Shown here piece after piece: positions 32,399-40,462 of a stretch of DNA of 40,754 nucleotides. How positions within the stretch are numbered: the stretch's first letter is position 1; every line of letters begins with the position of its first letter. Location: contig CAZTLP010000010.1 of assembly GCA_964614345.1 (NCBI GenBank), positions 1 to 40,754 on the forward strand, written 5' to 3'. The stretch comes from AEGEAN-183 sp964614345 (GTDB lineage Bacteria; Pseudomonadota; Gammaproteobacteria; Magnimaribacterales; Magnimaribacteraceae). The position numbers were made by a program, and so were the translations under genes. A model generated the notes under the pieces. The model ran no database searches. It was not told the DNA's origin and saw only the letters and a program-made list of their open reading frames with translations.

Positions 32399-33082
32399 CT
32401 AAGAATTACTACCAGATATCGTTGATAAGACCTTCTCTAAGATATCTTTCTGGTCTAAATCCTTTGTTAGTTTGTAGTGAGGATGACCTAATGTAGCTAA
32501 ATCAGTAGCAACTTCCATAGCTCTACTCGATAAATCTTCTTTATCTACTACTTCATCTAAATACCCTGCACTAATTGAGTCCTCTATATTGTAAGCTTCT
32601 GCATTTAATATAGCTCTGTACCAATGTGCTTTGGCAATTCTCGATTTAGAAATCTCCAAGATTGGAGTAGGAATGGACATATTGTTCCTGGTTTCGTTCG
32701 CTTGAACTATAAACTCGCCCTTAACTCCTACACGATAATCAGCACAACATAGCATAAAAGCCCCTAGGGCAATTGCATGACCACTGCAAGAAGCCACGAC
32801 CGGTCTTGGAAAACTGAAAACTCTGGCTAAAAGCCTAAAACCACCTGAAGCCATTTTAGTCATGGCATCTGCATCTCCTCCTTGCATAACTTTAAGATCG
32901 AAACCTGCAGAGAACATGCCCTCTTTTCCTTGAATCAATAGAGACCCTTGGTCCTCCGGAACTTCATCTAAAAGAGCATTTAATTGTTCAATCATTGCAG
33001 GTGAAAAAACATTAACTTTACCGTCATCTAATGTAATAACTGAAACATCCCCTTCTTTTTTTAATGTTGCTAAATCTGTCAT
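32399..33082 (-). CDS. crotonase (enoyl-CoA hydratase/isomerase) family protein
   Basis: A 227-residue protein from ATG 33082; an upstream GTG at 33124 has no support, whereas AAGGG precedes the ATG. Fold marks: LLIQGKEGMFSAGFDLKVM (oxyanion hole) and SGHAIALGAFMLCCADYRV. The two Glu residues that catalyse water addition in enoyl-CoA hydratase are not at their expected places (GGGCEL is replaced by LGAFML, and the second Glu region is VQANETRN), so the reaction may be isomerisation, hydrolysis or decarboxylation of an acyl-CoA. Short relative to the usual 255-260. Divergent from the SDR gene at 33168. Confidence 0.85.
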   Translation of the reverse strand: MTDLATLKKEGDVSVITLDDGKVNVFSPAMIEQLNALLDEVPEDQGSLLIQGKEGMFSAGFDLKVMQGGDADAMTKMASGGFRLLARVFSFPRPVVASCSGHAIALGAFMLCCADYRVGVKGEFIVQANETRNNMSIPTPILEISKSRIAKAHWYRAILNAEAYNIEDSISAGYLDEVVDKEDLSSRAMEVATDLATLGHPHYKLTKDLDQKDILEKVLSTISGSNS

Positions 33083-33167
33083 CTCAATATTTTCCCTTAA
33101 AGTTTTGATTGGATATCCTAGCACTTAGCTTAATATGAAAAAATAATTTAGACTAATTTTCTTAACA

Positions 33168-33947
33168 ATGACCAAACTTACAAATCTATCTAGATCCATC
33201 GAAGGAAAGGTTGCCTTAATTACCGGCTCCGGCAGTGGCATGGGAAGAGCAACTGCTTTTGTGTTCGCTGAAGCAGGAGCCAAGGTTGTGGTTTCAGATG
33301 TTAACGAAAAGCAAATTGACGAAGTTGCTAATGAAATAATTTCTTCAGAAAGAACTTGTCTCAAACAAGTTCTAGATGTCACCAATCAAGAAAATATAAA
33401 CGAAGCTGTTAGTAATACAATAAAAGAGTTTGGTCAGTTAGACATACTTGTAAATAATGCTGGGATTTCAATTCCTACAACTATTGATGATGAAAATTAT
33501 GAGGAAAGTTGGGATAAAACTTTTGACGTTCTTCTTAAAGGGCAGGTAAATTTAATCAGAACTGCTATTCCTTTTATAAGAAAATCTGCTTGCGGAAGAA
33601 TAGTTAATATTTCTTCTACTGAAGGAATGGGTGCAACCCCTAGAATCAGCCCTTACACTTCGGCTAAGCACGGTGTTATTGGCTTGACTAGATCTTTGGC
33701 TGCAGAGCTTGGAGCAGAAGGGATCACCGTTAATTGCATATGTCCTGGCCCAATCAATACGGCTATGACAGCAGCTATACCTGAAGAAGACAAACAAATT
33801 TATGCCAGACGGAGGGTTCCTTTAAAAAGATATGGTGAACCTGAAGAAGTCGCACATATGACTTTGAGCCTTTGTTTACCTGCAGCTTCATTTGTTAATG
33901 GTGCCGTTCTGCCAGTGGACGGCGGGCTATCAATAAAGAGAGCTTAA
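33168..33947 (+). CDS. short-chain dehydrogenase/reductase (FabG-like)
   Basis: Classical SDR of 259 residues: TGSGSGMG (cofactor loop, about 19-26), D39 in VVSDVN (NAD preference), NNAGIS, catalytic S149, Y162 and K166 (YTSAKHGVIGLT), and the end GAVLPVDGG. The ATG has no SD; TAATTT stands eight bases upstream. 3-oxoacyl reduction or alcohol oxidation is likely, the substrate unknown. Divergent from a crotonase gene, which suggests an acyl-CoA-related path; followed 15 bp later by the M28 peptidase. Confidence 0.9.
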   Translation: MTKLTNLSRSIEGKVALITGSGSGMGRATAFVFAEAGAKVVVSDVNEKQIDEVANEIISSERTCLKQVLDVTNQENINEAVSNTIKEFGQLDILVNNAGISIPTTIDDENYEESWDKTFDVLLKGQVNLIRTAIPFIRKSACGRIVNISSTEGMGATPRISPYTSAKHGVIGLTRSLAAELGAEGITVNCICPGPINTAMTAAIPEEDKQIYARRRVPLKRYGEPEEVAHMTLSLCLPAASFVNGAVLPVDGGLSIKRA

Positions 33948-33962
33948 TTTAAGGAGATACAA

Positions 33963-35582
33963 ATGAAACTTTTATTCTTAATCTTAATGTCTTTGGTTAT
34001 TCTGGGTTGCGACCAGCCGGTCAACCAAATTAAAGAATCTAATCTTCATAAGCATATAAAAATTCTTGCATCTGATGAGTTCGAAGGCAGAGGTCCTGGT
34101 AGCCAAGGCGGAGAAAAAACAAAGCAGTATCTAAAAAATGAATTCCAGAAAATGGGACTACCTTCAATAAAAGGTGATTATTACTTAGAAGTACCTCTCA
34201 GTAAGATGACGGTCGATTTGGATAGTTCCTTTTTGTCTATTACAAAAAATGATAAGCCCAGAATACTTAAAGCTGGATCTGAAACTGTTTATTGGACTAA
34301 AAGAGTAGTAGAAGGAGTATCAGTAAGAGCTAGTGAGCTAGTATTTGTTGGATATGGAATAGTAGCTCCTGAATATGGTTGGAATGACTATAAAAACCTA
34401 GATGTAAAAGGAAAAACTGCAGTAATGCTAATAAATGATCCAGGCTTCTGGATCGAAGACCCTACCCTTTTTAATGGTAAGTCCATGACCTATTACGGAA
34501 GATGGACTTATAAATTCGAAGAAGCTGCTAGACAAGGAGCTGAAGCTGTTTTGATCATTCATGATACAGCCCCAGCTGCCTACCCTTGGCAAGTTGTCGA
34601 AACGAGCTGGTCTGGCAAACAAATCGATCTTAAACGAGAAGATATGGGTAAAAGCCGTATAAAAGTAGAAGGTTGGATTACCAGTGAAGTCGCTGAAGAT
34701 CTTTTTAAACAAGCTAATCTGGATTTAAAAGCCCTAAAACAACAAGCACTGAAGGCAGACTTTCAATCAGTTGAAATGACTGGTTTGACCTTAGATGCGG
34801 CTCTAATTAATAATGTCGATTTCTCCATTTCTCATAATGTCGCCGCGGTAAAAAATGGTTATAAAAAACCTAATGAATATATTCTGATGATGGCTCATTG
34901 GGATCATTTAGGAATTAAAGAAGATGAGCCTGGAGATAATATCTACAATGGTGCAGTCGACAATGCGTCTGGTACTGCGGGGTTGTTAGAGTTAGCGAAT
35001 TACTTTAGTAAAGTTGAATCAGAAAGGTCCCTTTTGTTCTTAGCAGTTACTGCTGAAGAATCTGGACTACTAGGATCTGAGTACTTTGCTGAATACCCAC
35101 CTGTAAAACTATCAAATATAGTCGCCGGTTTTAATTTTGATGCCGTTTTGCCGGTAGGTAAAACTAAGGATGTAATAGTGGTAGGACATGGAGCTTCAGA
35201 ATTGGAAGATATTCTTAAAGTAGAGCTTGATAAAGTGGGCAAATACATAGTCCCCGATCCACAACCTGAAAAGGGATTTTTCTATCGTTCAGATCATATT
35301 AGTTTAGCTAAGAAAGGAGTCCCTGTACTTTATGCAGACGGTGGATACGATAGAGTTGAAGGTGGTATGGAAGCAGGAAGGGTTTTTGGGGATGAGTACA
35401 CTGCAAAACATTATCACCAAGCATCAGATGAATACGATCCCAACTGGGATTTAAGTGGATTTGTTGACCAATTAACCATAACTGCAAATATGGTTAAATA
35501 CCTAGCTGATTCCGATTCATGGCCTAAATGGTATGAAGGTAATGAGTTTAAGCGCATTAGAGAAGAATCTCGAAATCAATAG
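33963..35582 (+). CDS. M28-family zinc aminopeptidase, lipoprotein
   Basis: A 539-residue exported metallopeptidase. Signal with lipobox ILGC (Cys16), so it is anchored as a lipoprotein in the cell envelope. A PA domain (about 118-250) precedes the M28 core: zinc ligands H312 (AHWDHLG), D333 (AVDNASGT), E365-E366 (TAEESGLLG), D393 (NFDAV) and the His in YRSDHISLAKKGVP. It would release N-terminal residues from peptides in the periplasm. SD AAGGAG. Placed 15 bp after the SDR gene. Confidence 0.93.
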   Translation: MKLLFLILMSLVILGCDQPVNQIKESNLHKHIKILASDEFEGRGPGSQGGEKTKQYLKNEFQKMGLPSIKGDYYLEVPLSKMTVDLDSSFLSITKNDKPRILKAGSETVYWTKRVVEGVSVRASELVFVGYGIVAPEYGWNDYKNLDVKGKTAVMLINDPGFWIEDPTLFNGKSMTYYGRWTYKFEEAARQGAEAVLIIHDTAPAAYPWQVVETSWSGKQIDLKREDMGKSRIKVEGWITSEVAEDLFKQANLDLKALKQQALKADFQSVEMTGLTLDAALINNVDFSISHNVAAVKNGYKKPNEYILMMAHWDHLGIKEDEPGDNIYNGAVDNASGTAGLLELANYFSKVESERSLLFLAVTAEESGLLGSEYFAEYPPVKLSNIVAGFNFDAVLPVGKTKDVIVVGHGASELEDILKVELDKVGKYIVPDPQPEKGFFYRSDHISLAKKGVPVLYADGGYDRVEGGMEAGRVFGDEYTAKHYHQASDEYDPNWDLSGFVDQLTITANMVKYLADSDSWPKWYEGNEFKRIREESRNQ

Positions 35583-35616
35583 ACTAATCACTTCATGATC
35601 TTCCTATACTGAAGAC

Positions 35617-35622
35617 TAAACT
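35617..35622 (+). promoter_or_regulatory. TANNNT element six bases before the nucleoside hydrolase
   Basis: TAAACT, six bases (TTAAAC), then ATG 35629, no SD. A better -10 hexamer, TATACT, lies 12 bases further upstream (35605-35610) and would give a leader of about 12 nt; either way the leader is too short for an SD. Confidence 0.35.
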
Positions 35623-35628
35623 TTAAAC

Positions 35629-36606
35629 ATGAAAAAGAAGATTATTATTGATACTGATCCGGCTATGGGAACAAAGGGTGGAGATCCTGAAGATTGTTTC
35701 GCCATAATGATGGCCTTCAATTCACCGGAATTGGAAATTCTTGGCATCACAACCGTTCAAGGTAATGTTCCGGTAGAAAGAGGCTACAGCAATGCAGCTT
35801 ATTTAATTAAACAATTCAAAAAAGAAATACCTCTTAGATCCGGACCGCCTAATACATTCGATAAAAAAAGAAACGAAAAAAGAAAATGGCTAAGCCAAAG
35901 AGAAGAGATGGAACAAATAACGCCTTTAGTCAGACCCAGAGAGAATGAAGAAGATGCTGCTACATTTATCTATGAAACCTGTAAAAATAACTCAAAAGAG
36001 GTAGACCTGGTTACTATTGGGCCATTAACAAATATAGCTTTTACATTGAAAGAATTCCCAGATGTCTCTGAGCATATTAATAGCATTACGATGATGGCTG
36101 GTTCAGCAAAGGTACCTGGCAATATAACTCCTGCAGCTGAATTTAATGTATGGGCTGATCCAGAAGCTGCGGACTTGGTTTTTAGGTCTGGTATACCAAT
36201 TACCATGATCCCTCTAGATGTTTGTCATAAAACTAGAATGAGTAAAGAAGAAATGATCTCTATAGGAGAGAACAAACATCCTTTCTGCCATTTCGTTAAA
36301 GAATCAGTAGAGCCTTGGATAAATGTCAGAAGTGACTTAGTAAGTGATGAAGGCCTTCACTTGTACGATTCTTTGGCTATGGCTAGTGTCTTTCAACCTG
36401 AAATGTTAACTTTTGAAGATGCTCATGTCAGCGTTGAAACTCAAGGTAGATACACTTCAGGAGAAACAGTTTGTGAATTCAATGAATCTATCTTTGGAAA
36501 AATATTAAACTTAAAACCTAATGCCAAAGTAGCCTTGGAGTTAGAGGTGGAAAAATTTAATCAACTATTTAATAAAAGAGTTATTAATTATCTAAAGTCG
36601 ATATAG
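35629..36606 (+). CDS. inosine-uridine-preferring nucleoside hydrolase family protein
   Basis: Cleaves the N-glycosidic bond of nucleosides to base and ribose. 325 residues. The N-terminal calcium site, usually DTDPGxDDA, is stretched here to DTDPAMGTKGGDPEDCFA (8-25), leaving Asp at 8, 10, 19 and 22. EFNVWADPEAA (about 172-182), MMAGSAKVPGN and EGLHLYDSLA (catalytic/metal region) are typical. It converges with a PfkB sugar kinase (6 bp between stops) and an ADP-ribosylglycohydrolase gene, so ribose freed here could be phosphorylated by the neighbour. Confidence 0.9.
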   Translation: MKKKIIIDTDPAMGTKGGDPEDCFAIMMAFNSPELEILGITTVQGNVPVERGYSNAAYLIKQFKKEIPLRSGPPNTFDKKRNEKRKWLSQREEMEQITPLVRPRENEEDAATFIYETCKNNSKEVDLVTIGPLTNIAFTLKEFPDVSEHINSITMMAGSAKVPGNITPAAEFNVWADPEAADLVFRSGIPITMIPLDVCHKTRMSKEEMISIGENKHPFCHFVKESVEPWINVRSDLVSDEGLHLYDSLAMASVFQPEMLTFEDAHVSVETQGRYTSGETVCEFNESIFGKILNLKPNAKVALELEVEKFNQLFNKRVINYLKSI

Positions 36607-36612
36607 CCCCTT

Positions 36613-36996
36613 TTAGCTTTCAACCTCATCAATTGTCGGCATTGATGCAGCAGCACCTTTCCTTGTCACTGAAATTGCAGCTGATCTATTTGCAAACTCA
36701 CAAGATTCCTTTAAGGATTTATCTTTTAATAGTGAAAAAGATAAAGCGCCTACAAAACAGTCTCCCGATCCAACAGTATCAATTGCTTCTACATCATGTC
36801 CTTTGATGTAATTCATTTCTTTATCTTTAAAATAAACTAGACCCCTTTCTCCTAAAGTAATAATCAATGAACACTTCTCACTAATGCTTATAGCATCTAA
36901 TTTTATCTTTAAGTGATCCATCTCAAGACGCTCGTAAGTTTCTAAACCGATAAAAAGACAAAACTCCAATTCGTTAAAAACTAAAATATCTGTATT
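36613..36996 (-). CDS. PfkB-family sugar kinase, C-terminal part (5' part lost in gap)
   Basis: Visible are the last 127 residues of a ribokinase-type enzyme: FNELEFCLFIG, LIITLGERGLVYF, then the anion-hole and catalytic-base motif DTVGSGDCFVGA, and NRSAAISVTRKGAAASMP. The frame runs into 100 Ns, so the N-terminal two thirds are unseen. Together with the ADP-ribosylglycohydrolase on the other side of the gap it resembles E. coli yegU–yegV. Confidence 0.88.
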   Translation of the reverse strand, partial: NTDILVFNELEFCLFIGLETYERLEMDHLKIKLDAISISEKCSLIITLGERGLVYFKDKEMNYIKGHDVEAIDTVGSGDCFVGALSFSLLKDKSLKESCEFANRSAAISVTRKGAAASMPTIDEVES

Positions 36997-37096
36997 NNNN
37001 NNNNNNNNNNNNNNNNNNNNNNNNNNNNNNNNNNNNNNNNNNNNNNNNNNNNNNNNNNNNNNNNNNNNNNNNNNNNNNNNNNNNNNNNNNNNNNNN
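36997..37096. other. assembly gap (100 N)
   Basis: Exactly 100 undetermined bases, the conventional length for a scaffold gap of unknown size. It joins two unrelated gene ends in one frame, which makes a false 465-codon fusion. Confidence 0.99.
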
Positions 37097-38004
37097 ACTA
37101 ATCCTCCAACAGTTGCTCCATTGCAATCTGTATCCCAACCAGCCGCAACTGCCTCCCCAATAGCCTCATCAAATGAATCCTGAAAGCTTAAGAAAGCCCA
37201 TACCACGATGGCTAAATTATTTAGGCTGTGTACTGGAGACATGCCTTCATATTTTTCTAAAATGAGACCAAGATTTTCTGAATTGCTTTCGAGGCCTACT
37301 CTTACTGCTTCAACTGCTTCAGAATCTTTATCGATATAGTTGAGAGCTTCTACCACGGCTTCTTTTCTGTCTTTGCTCTCTGGAATGCAAGCAGCTAGAG
37401 CAGCTATATAAGCAGAACATTCCACAGCACAACCTCTATGCGATAACTGAGCATCTCTTCTGGCTAAATCAGCAGCTAAACTAGGATTTCCAGGAAGGAC
37501 CCATCCATACATATCGACTCTAATTTGAGCTCCTATCCAGTCATTAAATTCATTTTCACTAATTAAATCTAAATCAAATTTTCTTTCTCCCCCAAATTGA
37601 TATGCAAAATCCATATGAGTTAACAATTTCAAATAAGCTTCTCTCTCAGCTGTGAAAGTTGCTCCAGCAGGTAGTAGGTTTATCCAACTTCTTGCTACAT
37701 CATCTGTACTAAGATCTAAACCATGCCTTTCCAACATCATAAGAGCTAGAACAAGATAAGTTATATCATCATCTTGTTCTGCTTTATCTATCCTGCCTTT
37801 GCAGCACTTTATATTTATTCCTCTAATGTGAGGGTTTTCAGCATAGTTAATATAATCTCTTACAGGGTATGACTTTACTTCCTTGAGATAGCTCTCCATA
37901 AAATCTTTACCCTCTCGCATTGACATACCTTCTACAGGCTTTCCTAAAAGGCATCCAGATATTCTTCCTTGCCAAGCTGCCGTTATTCTTTTCTGAACAT
38001 CCAT
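37097..38004 (-). CDS. ADP-ribosylglycohydrolase family protein (3' end lost in gap)
   Basis: About 302 residues of a DraG/YegU-like hydrolase that cleaves ADP-ribosyl or similar N-glycosidic bonds. N-terminal RITAAWQGRISGCLLGKPVEG matches the family opening. The first metal site, commonly TDDT, reads EQDDDIT (76-82); the second, GWDTDCNGATVGGL (about 289-302), is canonical and ends at the gap. ATG 38004 with AGGGAG upstream is preferred over GTG 38010. A companion PfkB kinase follows beyond the gap. Seventeen bp after the deformylase stop on the same strand, so possibly co-transcribed with it. Confidence 0.88.
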
Positions 38005-38020
38005 AATCACTCCCTAATTT

Positions 38021-38584
38021 TTAGACCTCTTTTTCTTCTTCAGACAAAACCAATTCGTCTTCAAAAGAGAGAGTACTAATGTCCTCAATCCTATCTACAA
38101 AAAGTTTACCGAACAAGTGATCTAATTCGTGCTGAAATACTGTTGCTAAAAAGTCTTCAGCTATAAAGCTAACCTCTTTAGCTGATTGATCTAAAAAATC
38201 AATTTGTACTTTCCTAGGCCTAAACACCACACCACGTAAACCAGGAACACTCAAACAACCTTCCCAGAACCCCTGCAGAGTCTCATCTAACACAGTTATT
38301 TGAGGATTAAAAATTACTATTTCCTCTGACTTTTCAGCCTCTGGATATCTCTCGTTGTCCTCATTAATTCTTATAACAGCCAATTGCCTGGAAATACCGA
38401 TCTGTGGTGCAGCCAAACCTATGCCCCCATATTCCTCCATCGTGTCCCACATACTTTGCACCAATTCTTGGGTTTGATTTGAGGTTATTTCTTCCAACTG
38501 AAAAGGCTGAGCTTGCTCTCTAAGAAGAGGATTACCCATTTTTATTATTTTCTCTATCGCCAATTTCTTTTCTTTTTGGATCAT
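38021..38584 (-). CDS. def: peptide deformylase
   Basis: Metalloenzyme that removes the formyl group from nascent proteins. Three signature motifs: GIGLAAPQIG (54-63), EGCLSVPG (108-115, metal ligand C110) and QHELDHLFG (151-159, H152, E153, H156). 187 residues from ATG 38584. That ATG overlaps a TATAAT sequence (38588-38583); if this is the promoter, translation would begin later, at TTG 38563 (giving the family-like start AIEKIIKMGNPLLR) or ATG 38539. It is not beside fmt, so the genome may hold a second copy. Confidence 0.95.
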   Translation of the reverse strand: MIQKEKKLAIEKIIKMGNPLLREQAQPFQLEEITSNQTQELVQSMWDTMEEYGGIGLAAPQIGISRQLAVIRINEDNERYPEAEKSEEIVIFNPQITVLDETLQGFWEGCLSVPGLRGVVFRPRKVQIDFLDQSAKEVSFIAEDFLATVFQHELDHLFGKLFVDRIEDISTLSFEDELVLSEEEKEV

Positions 38585-38588
38585 TATA
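38583..38588 (-). promoter_or_regulatory. candidate -10 (TATAAT) of def
   Basis: Perfect minus-strand TATAAT that includes the first two bases of the upstream def ATG. No good -35 at 17 bp. If used, the start would be near 38576. Confidence 0.35.
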
Positions 38589-38651
38589 CAAATAACCTTT
38601 CACTTGAATAAAAGTCTATGGGTGATAGATTAAGTAAAGGAGAAAAAGCAA

Positions 38652-40103
38652 ATGATATACAAGAATACACACGAGTTAGTAGACCTAATAAAGAAGAAAG
38701 AATTATCTTCAGTGGAACTATTAGAAACTTTATTAGATAGAGTTGCACAAGTGAACTCAGACCTTAATGCTGTAGTAGCCTTAGATGCTGACAGAGCGAT
38801 GGATAAAGCAAAAAAAGCAGACGAAGCTTTATCTAAAGGCAAAGATATGGGGCCTCTGCACGGACTACCAATGACCATTAAAGATGCCTACTCTGTAGAA
38901 GGAGTAGTTTCAACAGGAGGAAACCCTGCATGGAAAGATAATGTTCCTGAAAAGAATGCCGAAGCAGTTCAACATTTAGTTGATGCAGGAGCAATTATTT
39001 TTGGAAAAACAAATGTACCTTTAAATTCTTCAGATATACAAAGTTATAACGAAATCTATGGAGTGACCAATAATCCTTGGGATCTTGAGAGAACACCTGG
39101 GGGCTCTTCAGGTGGGTCAGCAGCTTCCTTGGCTTCCGGAATGTCGCCTCTTGAACTAGGTTCAGACATAGGCGGCTCAATTAGAACTCCAGCGCATTTT
39201 TGTGGACTGTATGGCCATAAACCTAGCTACAATATCGTTTCAGAAGTTGGACATTTACCGCCGCCTCCCGGTCATGTATCCACAGGCAATGGTCTGTCGG
39301 TTGCAGGGCCTTTAGCAAGATCGCCTGAAGACATAGAGATTGCGATGGATATTCTAGCTGCTCCTCAGGAGCAAGACAGTATTGCTTGGAGCTTCAAGCT
39401 TCCAAAAGCAAGATCAAATAAAATTGAGGATCTAAAGATAGCTGTCTGGCCTGAAGAGGATTACGCCGAGGTGGATTCTGAAACCTCTTCTCTGATAGCA
39501 GCCACAGTGGAAGACTTAAAATCGGCTGGAGCAAATATTGAGACCGCCACACCTCCATTTTCGTTTAAGGATTCCGATGATGTATACAGCAAGCTGATTA
39601 ATCCTCTTATGCTTGCAGGATCGCCTAAGGCAACTCTTGATAATATTGATGAGATTGCTAAAACAGTAAAAGACGATGATATGTCATCAATGGCTAAAAC
39701 AGCCAGAGGCGCCAGCCTTCTTGCCAGAGATTGGGTAGTTGTAAATGCTAGAAGGCAATTTATGAGACAACAGTGGAGAGCTTTTTTTAAAAATTATGAT
39801 GTAATTTTATGTCCTGTTTGCGTTCAGCCTGCACTAAAACATGACCATAGGCCTTTTCATGAACGCAGTCTCATGATCAATGGTAAAGAAAGAGAGTACT
39901 GGGATTCAACTTTATGGGCAGGTCCAGCAGTTATGGCTAACCTCCCTAGCACAAGTACTCCTATAGGATTAACAGAGTCGGGCTTACCTGTTGGACTTCA
40001 AGTTACAGGCCCATATCTGGAGGACAGAACCTGTATTGAAGTTGCAAAAATGATAAGAGATGTCAGAGGTGGTTTTAGAATACCTCCTAATTATGAAATT
40101 TAG
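38652..40103 (+). CDS. amidase signature family enzyme
   Basis: Hydrolyses amide bonds with a Ser-cisSer-Lys triad: K77 (MTIKDAY), S152 (PGGSSGGSAA) and S176 (GSDIGGSIRTP); spacings (75 and 24) equal those in FAAH. 483 residues. GatA is excluded by lack of a gatCAB context and by the C-terminal part (WRAFFKNYDVILCPV, SGLPVGLQVTGPY), nearer to general amidases. SD AAGGAG. Divergent from def with 67 bp between. Confidence 0.92.
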   Translation: MIYKNTHELVDLIKKKELSSVELLETLLDRVAQVNSDLNAVVALDADRAMDKAKKADEALSKGKDMGPLHGLPMTIKDAYSVEGVVSTGGNPAWKDNVPEKNAEAVQHLVDAGAIIFGKTNVPLNSSDIQSYNEIYGVTNNPWDLERTPGGSSGGSAASLASGMSPLELGSDIGGSIRTPAHFCGLYGHKPSYNIVSEVGHLPPPPGHVSTGNGLSVAGPLARSPEDIEIAMDILAAPQEQDSIAWSFKLPKARSNKIEDLKIAVWPEEDYAEVDSETSSLIAATVEDLKSAGANIETATPPFSFKDSDDVYSKLINPLMLAGSPKATLDNIDEIAKTVKDDDMSSMAKTARGASLLARDWVVVNARRQFMRQQWRAFFKNYDVILCPVCVQPALKHDHRPFHERSLMINGKEREYWDSTLWAGPAVMANLPSTSTPIGLTESGLPVGLQVTGPYLEDRTCIEVAKMIRDVRGGFRIPPNYEI

Positions 40104-40207
40104 GTTTCCTGTCTAACTTGAGAAGTGTTCTGATAATTATTCCCATTTTCATTAGGGCTCTTTAGAACTTAGTTATGTTATCTTCCTATATCAGCAGGAG
40201 GACAAGT

Positions 40208-40447
40208 ATGAGTGAACCAAAAATTGCTCAAAAATTTCCGTACAAAGAATCGGTAGTTCCAGATAAAAGTTACTATTGGTGTAGATGTGGCCAAAGTTCT
40301 AAGCAACCTTTCTGTGATGGTTCGCATGAAGGAACTGACTTCTTACCAGAAAAAGTAACTTTTGATGAGGATAAAGAAGTTTACTTTTGTGGATGCAAAA
40401 ATAGCTCCAATGGAGCATTTTGTGACGGAACTCATAAGAATCTTTAA
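40208..40447 (+). CDS. CDGSH-type iron-sulfur protein with two CDGSH motifs
   Basis: A 79-residue protein with two [2Fe-2S] CDGSH motifs in tandem: CRCGQSSKQPFCDGSH (25-40 region) and CGCKNSSNGAFCDGTH (57-72 region). Each gives three Cys and one His ligands. ATG 40208 has AGGAGG upstream; an earlier ATG (40175) has none. Such proteins resemble mitochondrial CISD3 and bacterial MiNT-like proteins and are thought to handle electrons or clusters. It converges on a glyoxalase-II-like gene. Confidence 0.93.
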   Translation: MSEPKIAQKFPYKESVVPDKSYYWCRCGQSSKQPFCDGSHEGTDFLPEKVTFDEDKEVYFCGCKNSSNGAFCDGTHKNL

Positions 40448-40462
40448 TAAAAAGATTTTTTT
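40439..40462. terminator. AT-rich intrinsic terminator of the CDGSH gene
   Basis: AATCTTT-AATAA-AAAGATT (40439-40457) followed by T5-T7; the stop codon lies inside the hairpin. Short and AT-rich, thus weak, but in the right position between converging genes. Confidence 0.45.

Noticed and set aside
36613..38010. One long gene spanning the N run (kinase fused to ADP-ribosylglycohydrolase)
   Set aside because: The fusion depends on 100 undetermined bases; the two sides are different families, each incomplete at the gap.
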